Notes: generated by a model not told the origin, from the sequence alone. A stretch of DNA of 7,150 nt from Candidatus Iainarchaeum sp. (GCA_028711485.1 JAQTSF010000037.1:1-7150), one strand, 5' to 3'; shown: positions 1 to 6,392, counted from the stretch's first letter. Made by a program: numbers and translations.

Positions 1-931
1 AATTAGAAATATTAATATTGGATATTAATGAATTGGTTATATTATGAAATATTAGTACAGCAGGAGAAACAGAAGAAATGTCCAAATCTGAAGTATCATT
101 ATAAATAAGAATTTCTTTTCCATCTACTAGGGTATTTGTAAAATCAGTTTCATGGATTAAGTTTTCAAGTTCTATATTATTAAAATTAAGTGAATAAAAC
201 GAATTTGTAATATTATTATCATTAATTTTAATTTCTTCGAAATAACCATCTAAAGTTAAACCGAATAAACACCGATTTATTGAAATATTAGTAAAATTAC
301 TCTCATAAATGTTTTCTATAATTAAACCATAATCACATTCATCTATTTCGATATACGAAACAGAAAGATTGTCTTCATTATATATATTTAAACCATGGCA
401 AAGAGTGGAAAATACTCCATATGATATTGAATTGTAATTACCTCCTTCCAAACTAATACCTATAGAATCAGTATTATTAGAAGAAAGTAAAACATTAGTT
501 ATGTTAAGATTAATGCATTGAACTTCACAAGTTATGCCCTCCTCAGTTATGTTTGTAATATTGACATCATAAATAGAAATATTTTGAGCTCCCTCTTCAA
601 AAATATAAATACTATAGTAACTGTTATTTATTGAACCATTAAAGATAGTGACATTTTGAGCGAGAAGATATATGGCTTTATCATTAGTATTATCAACATT
701 GGATATTGAAAATCCATTTAAATCTAAAACAACATCATCATTTATAATATAAATACATGAATCCCCACTACCTAAATCAGTATAAGAAGTTATACTTGAA
801 TTTAATGAATAATAACCCGAGCTATTTATACGGCAACAACTATCAATATCTGCTCCGCAAGCCACTTCCGGATGATAGGAAAAGACAGATCCAAACAAAA
901 GCAATATTAAAAAAATATACTTTATATTCAT
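1..931 (-). CDS. Secreted beta-helix surface protein, partial (C-terminus beyond left edge)
   Basis: An open frame runs from ATG at 931 down to base 1 without a stop and encodes 310 residues; the 3' part lies outside the window. Residues 1-18 form a signal peptide (MNIKYIFLILLLFG core). A Cys motif follows (C25, C32, C33), then a GYYSL segment and many short Asn/Ile/Thr/Ser-rich strands (NVTI, NISI, NITN), the pattern of a right-handed parallel beta-helix of NosD/CASH type. A TNTLVDGKEILIY segment at about 265-277 resembles a motif I associate with archaeal beta-helix surface proteins. It aligns along its whole length with the 1249-residue protein at 999-4748 (for example EIDECDYG versus EIEECDYG, and ITNSFYS in both), so the two are tandem paralogues. 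N-glycosylation sequons are frequent. The role is inferred to be a cell-surface or S-layer-associated structural or adhesive protein; no ligand can be named. Confidence 0.88.
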   Translation of the reverse strand, partial: MNIKYIFLILLLFGSVFSYHPEVACGADIDSCCRINSSGYYSLNSSITSYTDLGSGDSCIYIINDDVVLDLNGFSISNVDNTNDKAIYLLAQNVTIFNGSINNSYYSIYIFEEGAQNISIYDVNITNITEEGITCEVQCINLNITNVLLSSNNTDSIGISLEGGNYNSISYGVFSTLCHGLNIYNEDNLSVSYIEIDECDYGLIIENIYESNFTNISINRCLFGLTLDGYFEEIKINDNNITNSFYSLNFNNIELENLIHETDFTNTLVDGKEILIYNDTSDLDISSVSPAVLIFHNITNSLISNINISN

Positions 932-967
932 AATAATCAAATAATATTATAAAATAAGATTTATAAA
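889..967 (-). repeat. Duplicated promoter/signal-peptide cassette, copy 1
   Basis: The 43 bases 889-931 (ATG through the first 14 codons plus one base) are identical to 4706-4748. Upstream similarity continues through the TATA box with a 2-base gap and a few substitutions. Immediately inside the mature protein the nucleotide identity drops sharply. This is either a recent gene-conversion or duplication footprint or strong constraint on the 5' end. Confidence 0.85.
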
Positions 968-970
968 CCA
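932..970 (-). promoter_or_regulatory. Archaeal promoter of the left surface-protein gene
   Basis: Read on the minus strand, a TTTATAAA box at 960-967 lies 29 to 36 bases ahead of the ATG at 931. Transcription would start only a few bases upstream of the ATG, giving a near-leaderless mRNA. A weak TGATT is the only possible ribosome-binding match. Apart from a 2-base gap, the stretch nearly matches the promoter of the upstream paralogue (4749-4787). The start site is inferred from spacing. Confidence 0.6.
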
Positions 971-989
971 CTGTTTTTGGGTTTATAAA
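960..989. repeat. 10-bp perfect inverted repeat between the tandem surface genes
   Basis: The arm TTTATAAACC (960-969) and the arm GGTTTATAAA (980-989) are perfect reverse complements around a 10-base loop (970-979). It sits 10 bases past the stop codon of the 1249-residue gene, and one arm contains the TATA box of the next gene. It could be a terminator-like hairpin for the upstream transcript, an operator over the TATA box, or two TATA-like boxes that look symmetric because TTTATAAA is itself a palindrome. The extra GG/CC pairs favour a real stem only weakly. Confidence 0.5.
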
Positions 990-998
990 ATTTAAAAA

Positions 999-3900
999 TT
1001 ATTTTTTTCTTTTTATATTCACTGAACTTCTTCTTTGGTATAAGTAAAGTCCTAATCCTAGTAATAAAAGAGTTAATAATAGAATAGAACTTCCTTGTGA
1101 AAGTATTGAATCTAGTAGATCATCTTCTGGTTCAGGTTGTGGTTTTTCCAAGATTGTTAATATTTTAGATGCTACTATCTGTCCTTTATCATCAGTTAAT
1201 AACATTACATATTCTCCTGGGGAAAGATTATTTTTATCTACTTTATTACCCTCTTTATCTATAATTATTATATTTTCATCATCAGGGATTTCTTCTTCAT
1301 CTAAAGAATCACAGGATATAGAAACATACTCAGTGTATTCCTCAAATCCTTCTTTTGTGAATGTTAAGGAATAATCTCCGTCATCAGTAAATGGAATTGA
1401 AAATAAAGTTGGGTATTCTATAGTATAATCTGCTACAGTATATTTTTTGCCGTAATAATTTGATATAGTTTTAAATCCGGAAAAAGTAGATTCTTGATGA
1501 TAGGTACTTTGATCCATATGAGCTATCAGCAATATATCCTGACCTTCATAATAACCTAATTCACCTGCATCTATTATGTATGGAAATGGAACTGATTCTC
1601 CATTTTCATCAGTCATTTTAAAGTTTAATAAATTAGAATCACAGTCTACTATTACATCAGTTATGTTAAATTGATTTGTACAGCTGAATGAGGTTGTAGA
1701 AGTACCAGGAATAAAACCATCTTTTTCTATTGATATTGTGTAAGATGCATCCTCTTCAAATATAAATGGAATTTGTTCTAAGCAGGCATAAGGATCATAT
1801 TTTACTAAAGCAGCAGGACCTGTATACATTTCTTGAGGAGTGTAAATAGTTAAATCACTTAAATTTATAGAATAGGGAGCATGAATACATTCTCCATTTT
1901 GATCTGTTATTGTTAATACTGCTACATTTTCTTCTAATCCTAATTCATTATTATCTGCACAGTAATAGTCATAATTAAATATAAATTCATTTAATTCATT
2001 GAGGCATATGGCATTTGCAATTATAGTGACATCTTCTGTGGTTCCTGCTTTATAGTCATATAAACCAAAAGTCAATGAATACTCTTTATTTTCATAGAAG
2101 TAAAAGCTATAAGAAGTAAAGCCTAATCCCTTTCCACAACCTCCACCATACTCATCAGCACAAGGATCGATGTATTCCAAATTTTCATCTATATCCTTGG
2201 GGTATTCTAAGATACAAATATCATTACTTCCTTTTTTGTATGCTGAAAAAGTAATTATTCCTTCTTCACAGTCAACTGACACAGATACTGTGCATTGTGA
2301 TTCTGCTTCACAACTATAAGTGAAGTAGATATAATCACTTTCTTCATAACCTGTTTTCACTGCTTTTGCTCTGTAAGTGTTTCCTGATAAAGGAAGGAAC
2401 TGAAATAATGAATTTTGAGCTGAATATGATCCATGAACTTGATAGTTTCCACTGATTAATTTCTCTATTATTACTTTTGAATTTGAGACAGGATTTCCTT
2501 CATCATCATTAATTGAAAGTACAATTGCCTGTTGGTTACAGTTTTGTTCTGAAGATATTGATAGAGAAGGTGTTGTAGTAATGGGTGGATCATCATCACC
2601 ATCATCAGTTTTATAATCACCAAATAAACCAAATACACTTAGAGAAGTAATATTTGAACATTTAAGATAATTTGCAGTTGTATTTGTAGTACAGTTAACT
2701 CCTAAGATATTCAAAACATAATTCCATGTTCCATTATATTTATACATTCTTAATGTATTTTCTACTAGATTATTTCCATAATGGAAAGTAAGATTTAATT
2801 CAGAACCTACTGAGAGATTTGTAATTGAAATAAATTGGTTTAATGCAGTTTTGAATGGAGAACTTGGAGTTGGATTGGAAGTTGCATTTAAGGTAAGGTT
2901 TCCTCCAGTGTATTCAACAGAATACATTTTTCCTGATAGAGTATTATTAGTAAAATTAATACTTGAATTTTTAGAACGAAATTGGAGATGTAATGAACAA
3001 TAATCTTCTTCATAAGCAGAGTTATTCTGATAAAGATTTACAAATGTGGTTGGTCCTATTAAATTTCTATTGAAAATCGCTTCGGAATTTACAAAATAAA
3101 CTGTTTCTGTAGTGTTTAAAAATCTGGTTTGAAGAATAGAACCATTTGAATTATTTGAATAAAAACCAACATTAAAATCTTCTATTAAACTTGATTCTAT
3201 TATATAATTAGTAAATAACAAACTAATTCCAAATATTCCTGTATAGATAAATGAATCCAAAGAACAATCTTTTGGATCTGGTGGTGGTACCGCAAGATCA
3301 CCACCAGAAGAAACAAATCTTGATTTAGAAGGTCTTCCATCAATTTCATCAGGTATAGCATCTATAGAAAATTGAGAAGAATTGATATTAACATTATATA
3401 TGTTAAAGTTATTAACAAGAGTTGCGGTAATTCCGCTAGGAGCAAAATCATCAGAGAATAAACCGAGTGAACTAATAAGTTCAACGATCTCAAGATGAGA
3501 AATGTTAGTATTGTGAATAGAGATATTTTCTCCCAGGATTATTAGCATATTAAAGAATACGGAATCCGAAAATCGACTATTATTAATGATCGTATTGTTA
3601 ATACCTAGTGCATAAAAACCAAGAGAATTAAAGTGATTGCCTGTTTCTATAGATAAATTATCAAAAGAAATGTTTGAAGACCCAAAAATAGACAATGGGA
3701 CAGAGGAATATGCTAAGTTAGTATTAGTAAAAGTTAAATTCTCACTTCCGATAATATAAAGCAAAATGGAAGAAAAAGAAAGGTCTAAATTATTAATCTC
3801 AGAATCACTTATGTTATATAAAAATAATACTGCTGGATTAGATGGAGAAATTCCTGAACTATTAGTATACACAAGAATTTCTTTATCATCTATCAAAGTA

Positions 3901-4748
3901 TTGGTAAAATTAATATAACCGTTTATAACATAAAAAATGGCATTATCCCCTAAACCCCCAACTCCAGAATCAAATGCAATAGAATAAAATGAATTGGTTA
4001 TGTTATTATAGTTAATTAAAATATTATCAAAACCATGTTCTTCTGAAAATTCTAAACCTACGAAACATCTGTCAATAGTACTGTGTGTGAAATTTGCATT
4101 TGAAATCGTCTTAGAACGAGCATCCAATTCAAAACCATAATCACATTCTTCAATTTCAACAAAGGAAATGTTAACGTAATCAACATCTATAATTTCGATG
4201 GCGCTGTTCAAATAACTGAAATATGCATCAGTAAGTGAAAAGTAAGTTAAATTTTGAACATATAAACCAGTACTATTATTAGAAAGATCAAAAATCGATA
4301 TATTGGATATGGTTACATTATTGCATCTCTCGAGAGATATACCCGAACTAGCTTCAGTTAAAGAAGGACCGATTGAAATATTTGTGATTGTTAAGTTATT
4401 AAATACAGTGAGAAGTCCTACACAACTTATCCCATAATAACTATTTTCTATTGAACCATTTGTAATAGTAACATTATTAGCTTCAACACTTATTGCTTTA
4501 TTATTGTCTCCATTTATATTTGAAATTTTATTTCCATTCAAATTTAGAGTTATATTATCTTGTGTAATTTGAATACATGTGGAATTGCCATTGGACGTTG
4601 TTATATTATCAACCAAAGAGTAATGACCAGATACACTAGGGGCGTCTATTTCACAACAAGCAGCTATTGTATCGCTTACACAACTGGTAAGAGCAGAAAA
4701 ACTGAATCCAAACAAAAGCAATATTAAAAAAATATACTTTATATTCAT
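999..4748 (-). CDS. Large membrane-anchored beta-helix surface protein with Ig-like repeats
   Basis: This is a complete 1249-residue protein of unknown specific function. Residues 1-18 or so are a signal peptide. C23, C31 and C32 form an N-terminal Cys motif shared with the paralogue. Residues about 45-620 are a right-handed parallel beta-helix: Asn/Ile/Thr/Ser-rich short strands with a TNTLIDDKEILVY segment (282-294). A Pro/Gly loop at about 465-495 (VPPPDPKDC) interrupts it. Residues about 640-712 resemble the NGTW...SVFGLFG module that follows beta-helices in archaeal surface proteins. An acidic/Thr linker (712-727) leads to four Ig-like repeats (about 728-813, 818-915, 920-1023, 1026-1146) and a short fifth (1158-1200). 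A Pro/acidic stalk, one membrane helix (about 1220-1237) and a basic tail (QRR...KRKK) end it. About 40 N-glycosylation sequons fall before residue 712 and about two after. It is probably a stalked, glycosylated envelope protein. The start is fixed by the signal peptide and by the paralogue. Confidence 0.9.
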   Translation of the reverse strand: MNIKYIFLILLLFGFSFSALTSCVSDTIAACCEIDAPSVSGHYSLVDNITTSNGNSTCIQITQDNITLNLNGNKISNINGDNNKAISVEANNVTITNGSIENSYYGISCVGLLTVFNNLTITNISIGPSLTEASSGISLERCNNVTISNISIFDLSNNSTGLYVQNLTYFSLTDAYFSYLNSAIEIIDVDYVNISFVEIEECDYGFELDARSKTISNANFTHSTIDRCFVGLEFSEEHGFDNILINYNNITNSFYSIAFDSGVGGLGDNAIFYVINGYINFTNTLIDDKEILVYTNSSGISPSNPAVLFLYNISDSEINNLDLSFSSILLYIIGSENLTFTNTNLAYSSVPLSIFGSSNISFDNLSIETGNHFNSLGFYALGINNTIINNSRFSDSVFFNMLIILGENISIHNTNISHLEIVELISSLGLFSDDFAPSGITATLVNNFNIYNVNINSSQFSIDAIPDEIDGRPSKSRFVSSGGDLAVPPPDPKDCSLDSFIYTGIFGISLLFTNYIIESSLIEDFNVGFYSNNSNGSILQTRFLNTTETVYFVNSEAIFNRNLIGPTTFVNLYQNNSAYEEDYCSLHLQFRSKNSSINFTNNTLSGKMYSVEYTGGNLTLNATSNPTPSSPFKTALNQFISITNLSVGSELNLTFHYGNNLVENTLRMYKYNGTWNYVLNILGVNCTTNTTANYLKCSNITSLSVFGLFGDYKTDDGDDDPPITTTPSLSISSEQNCNQQAIVLSINDDEGNPVSNSKVIIEKLISGNYQVHGSYSAQNSLFQFLPLSGNTYRAKAVKTGYEESDYIYFTYSCEAESQCTVSVSVDCEEGIITFSAYKKGSNDICILEYPKDIDENLEYIDPCADEYGGGCGKGLGFTSYSFYFYENKEYSLTFGLYDYKAGTTEDVTIIANAICLNELNEFIFNYDYYCADNNELGLEENVAVLTITDQNGECIHAPYSINLSDLTIYTPQEMYTGPAALVKYDPYACLEQIPFIFEEDASYTISIEKDGFIPGTSTTSFSCTNQFNITDVIVDCDSNLLNFKMTDENGESVPFPYIIDAGELGYYEGQDILLIAHMDQSTYHQESTFSGFKTISNYYGKKYTVADYTIEYPTLFSIPFTDDGDYSLTFTKEGFEEYTEYVSISCDSLDEEEIPDDENIIIIDKEGNKVDKNNLSPGEYVMLLTDDKGQIVASKILTILEKPQPEPEDDLLDSILSQGSSILLLTLLLLGLGLYLYQRRSSVNIKRKK

Positions 4749-4786
4749 AGTAATCAGAGAATATTATAAAGTATAAGATTTATAAA
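4706..4786 (-). repeat. Duplicated promoter/signal-peptide cassette, copy 2
   Basis: This is the counterpart of 889-967. Bases 4706-4748 match copy 1 exactly. Upstream, the TATA box, the TTTATAATATT block and the TGATTA leader are shared, with two extra bases and a few substitutions here. It covers the promoter, leader and N-terminal half of the signal peptide of the 1249-residue gene. Confidence 0.85.
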
Positions 4787-4787
4787 T
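4749..4787 (-). promoter_or_regulatory. Archaeal promoter of the 1249-residue surface gene
   Basis: On the minus strand ATTTATAAAT (4778-4787) lies about 30 to 39 bases ahead of the ATG at 4748, which predicts a start near 4756 and a leader of under 10 bases. It lies in the 54-base gap after the Roadblock gene, so the surface gene can be transcribed independently even though it is co-directional with the ATPase/Roadblock pair. Read-through from that pair is also possible, since no clear terminator separates them. Confidence 0.6.
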
Positions 4788-4802
4788 ATGAGTAAATCTC
4801 TT

Positions 4803-5120
4803 TTATAAGAAACCCTTTATTCTTTCTGCATATTCCCTTATTGTTTTCTTTTTATCTCTACTATCAGTATAACTAACTAAGTAATAATTAGAAATAGGAA
4901 TACCCACAAGAATTGAATCTTCAAGCTGGAGCTCAAATTCTCTTCCTTCTGAATCAACCTGCCGCAACATTGCATCTGAAACATTGAAAAAAGATGATAA
5001 AACTGATGCAGAAGGTTCTTCTATCTGAAAATTTGATTTGAAAAGTTTTCCATCCTTTGTAAGCAAAGCTGTCTTAAACCCATTATTTTTCATTTCTTCT
5101 AAAATATTGTCAATATCCAT
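4803..5120 (-). CDS. Roadblock/LC7-like small regulatory protein
   Basis: This is a 105-residue soluble protein without a signal peptide or membrane segment. The predicted order matches the Roadblock/LC7 (MglB-like) fold: helix (residues 3-14), strand pair around a GFKTALLTKDGKLFKSN hairpin (14-30), long helix (about 35-58), strand EFELQLED (61-68), strand pair LVGIPISNYYLVSYTD (71-86), and a C-terminal helix (about 92-104). The length is typical of the family. Roadblock proteins usually dimerise and regulate or scaffold P-loop GTPases. Here the neighbour 4 bases upstream is a KaiC-like ATPase rather than a Ras-like GTPase, so an ATPase-partner role is inferred. The start is supported by a strong ribosome-binding site. 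The assignment rests on pattern and length; a profilin-like relative is the main alternative. Confidence 0.68.
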   Translation of the reverse strand: MDIDNILEEMKNNGFKTALLTKDGKLFKSNFQIEEPSASVLSSFFNVSDAMLRQVDSEGREFELQLEDSILVGIPISNYYLVSYTDSRDKKKTIREYAERIKGFL

Positions 5121-5124
5121 AGTA

Positions 5125-5847
5125 TTACCTCACCTCAATTCCAGAGGAACCTAATTTAAGTGGAATTATCATTGGAAGCCTTGGAGATTCAAGAGAAAAC
5201 TCCCCGCTGTCATGCACTGTAAATAATTCATCCATAAGATGTTGAAGAGAACTGATTAATGTTTTTTCATGCATCCCTTCTTCAACTAAAAAGAGAGTAG
5301 TAATGTTCGCCTTTTTTAAACGGCCTCCTACTATCTGGAGGAATTTGAGTATTGATTCTTGCTGATTATAAACTACTAAAGTAGAAAGTGAATGAAATAT
5401 TACGCGAATTCTTTTTTGTTGGTTTTCCTGCAAAACACCTTTTATAGCAAGAGAGAGATCATTCAGATAAGAAGGACCGGGAATAGAAATAACTTCTTTG
5501 ATTGATTCTGAGTTTTTAAGGGAATTTTCTGAAGAGGAAATATGACATTCTATAAATATTAATTTCCCATCTGACATCGCTTTCTTAAAATCAAAATTAA
5601 GGGAACTCCCTTTTTTCAAAAGTTCAGTATGATCCATATCAGAAAGAACGTAAAGAATAAGTTCATCATTTTTTATTCCTGCATCTGCAAAATGAAAAGC
5701 AAACGCTGTTTTTCCCATTCCAGCAGATCCTAGGAACATTACCAAGTGTCCATCATGATATCCACCTTCTAACAAAATATCTAAATTTTTAATTCCTGTA
5801 GAAAATCTATTACTTTTGAATATGGGAAGTTTATCTTCGGTATTCAT
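5125..5847 (-). CDS. KaiC/RAD55-like RecA-superfamily ATPase with altered Walker B
   Basis: This 240-residue single-domain cytoplasmic protein matches the KaiC/GvpD/RAD55 family. The entry motif RFSTGIKNLDILLEGGY (about 14-30) is followed by Walker A GSAGMGKT (40-47). Strand ELILYVLSD (62-70) normally ends in a Glu-containing motif (as in FEES), but here reads SDMD. The Walker B strand reads RVIFHSLSTL (148-157), with His152 in place of the usual Asp; the codon is CAT, one base from GAT. The C-terminal part has the amphipathic helices and strands of the RecA core (GGRLKKANITTLFLVEE, 174-190). Nucleotide binding looks intact, while hydrolysis may be weak or absent. It is coupled to a Roadblock protein, suggesting a regulatory or scaffold pair. 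It is not a circadian KaiC, which has two domains. The start is the only good ATG near the promoter. Confidence 0.82.
   Translation of the reverse strand: MNTEDKLPIFKSNRFSTGIKNLDILLEGGYHDGHLVMFLGSAGMGKTAFAFHFADAGIKNDELILYVLSDMDHTELLKKGSSLNFDFKKAMSDGKLIFIECHISSSENSLKNSESIKEVISIPGPSYLNDLSLAIKGVLQENQQKRIRVIFHSLSTLVVYNQQESILKFLQIVGGRLKKANITTLFLVEEGMHEKTLISSLQHLMDELFTVHDSGEFSLESPRLPMIIPLKLGSSGIEVR
5128..5136 (-). promoter_or_regulatory. Shine-Dalgarno site of the Roadblock gene, inside the ATPase 3' end
   Basis: On the minus strand GAGGTGAGG lies 7 bases before the ATG at 5120. It is formed by the last sense codons of the ATPase gene (Glu-Val-Arg), directly before its TAA. This supports the Roadblock start and implies translational coupling in a two-gene transcript, in contrast to the ATPase itself, which shows no such site. 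Confidence 0.75.
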
Positions 5848-5886
5848 AAGAGTATTATTTATGAAATATTTTTAAATACACTATTG
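5848..5886 (-). promoter_or_regulatory. Leaderless promoter of the ATPase/Roadblock operon
   Basis: On the minus strand TATTTAAAAA (5869-5878) occupies positions about -31 to -22 relative to the ATG at 5847. This is the distance expected if transcription begins at the start codon. No Shine-Dalgarno match precedes the ATG. A leaderless mRNA is therefore predicted. It is divergent from the plus-strand promoter, which uses the same TATTTAAAAA box. Confidence 0.6.
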
Positions 5887-5903
5887 AGAAGACACTGGAT
5901 GCA

Positions 5904-5952
5904 CCAGGAATATTTAAAAAGATTATCTTCCTCTTTCAATCGGTGATCACTA
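5904..5952 (+). promoter_or_regulatory. Promoter and ribosome-binding site of the four-helix membrane protein gene
   Basis: A purine-rich element (AGGAA) precedes TATTTAAAAA at 5911-5920, predicting transcription from about 5941. The short leader contains GGTGATC (5942-5948), fully complementary to the GATCACC near the 3' end of 16S rRNA, 4 bases from the ATG at 5953. This supports that start codon. Confidence 0.65.
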
Positions 5953-6360
5953 ATGGAATTGAAAAAATTAGGACCGTATGTGTTCCTTGGAGGATTTATC
6001 ATTGCACTCCTTGTAGGACTCGCAGGTCAAAATTTGGACCCTGATACTTATGCTCTATTTTTAGGAATATTAGGAGTACTTGGTCTGGTTGTGGGATTTG
6101 TAAACATTACTGATAAAGAAGTTGTTGCATTTTTAGTTGCAGTAATCGCATTATTGCAAGTGCAAACATCTCTTACTGTCCTAACCAGCTTGCCTGTAAT
6201 GGTTGATGTATTGCCTTTTGTAACTGCTATCGTTGCTGCATTAGTAATATTCTTGCTTCCAGCAGCATTTGTGGTTGCATTAAAAACAATATATGACTTA
6301 GCAGGAGAAAGAGCATTTGAAACAGTAGAGGGAAAAGTATTTGGAAAAAAGAGAAGATAA
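5953..6360 (+). CDS. Small four-helix integral membrane protein, function unknown
   Basis: This 135-residue protein has four predicted membrane helices at about 7-25, 34-51, 57-79 and 84-110, short polar turns (GQNLDPD, NITDKE), and a C-terminal amphipathic, then basic tail (ERAFETVEGKVFGKKRR) likely to face the cytoplasm. There is no signal peptide beyond the first helix and no catalytic or metal-binding motif. The layout (KLGPY start, GLVVGFVNITDKE between helices 2 and 3) resembles conserved hypotheticals I associate with DPANN-type archaea, from memory and unchecked. It is transcribed on its own: it has a good promoter and Shine-Dalgarno site, and a T-rich terminator follows. No function can be assigned. 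Confidence 0.85.
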   Translation: MELKKLGPYVFLGGFIIALLVGLAGQNLDPDTYALFLGILGVLGLVVGFVNITDKEVVAFLVAVIALLQVQTSLTVLTSLPVMVDVLPFVTAIVAALVIFLLPAAFVVALKTIYDLAGERAFETVEGKVFGKKRR

Positions 6361-6366
6361 TGCTCT

Positions 6367-6392
6367 AATTTTTTCTTTTATTTTTTTATTTT
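6367..6392 (+). terminator. T-rich archaeal transcription terminator
   Basis: Right after the TAA of the membrane protein gene the plus strand carries consecutive T runs (6 T, 4 T, 7 T, 4 T, broken by single C or A bases), without a preceding GC-rich hairpin. This is the usual form of an archaeal oligo-T terminator, and it separates this gene from the glutamate dehydrogenase gene. Confidence 0.65.

Noticed and set aside
1..931. Left surface gene as a truncated pseudogene of its neighbour
   Set aside because: The frame is open across all 310 codons, with a promoter and an intact signal peptide, and it is cut only by the window edge.
999..1100. Archaeosortase (PGF-type) C-terminal sorting signal
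   Set aside because: The tail has a hydrophobic helix and basic end, but no PGF-like tripeptide precedes the helix, so a simple membrane anchor fits better.
2586..2612. CAT/ATC microsatellite-like stretch as a phase-variable repeat
   Set aside because: It is an imperfect run encoding the acidic linker (DDGDDD). Its triplet unit would not shift the frame, and it is too short and irregular to suggest slippage control.
4680..4748. Possible lipoprotein signal (L-T-S-C at residues 20-23) in the 1249-residue protein
   Set aside because: The paralogue has E-V-A-C at the equivalent place, which does not fit a lipobox. The Cys belongs to a shared Cys/CC motif, and the protein already has a C-terminal membrane anchor.
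1..4748. Recurrent ATT/AAT-rich short repeats as a CRISPR array or tandem-repeat locus
   Set aside because: The repeats are irregular in length and sequence, coding throughout, and explained by the Asn/Ile/Ser/Thr ladder of the beta-helix.
5125..5847. Circadian-clock KaiC
   Set aside because: Only one RecA domain of 240 residues is present, without the second domain or KaiA/KaiB neighbours, and the catalytic residues are altered.
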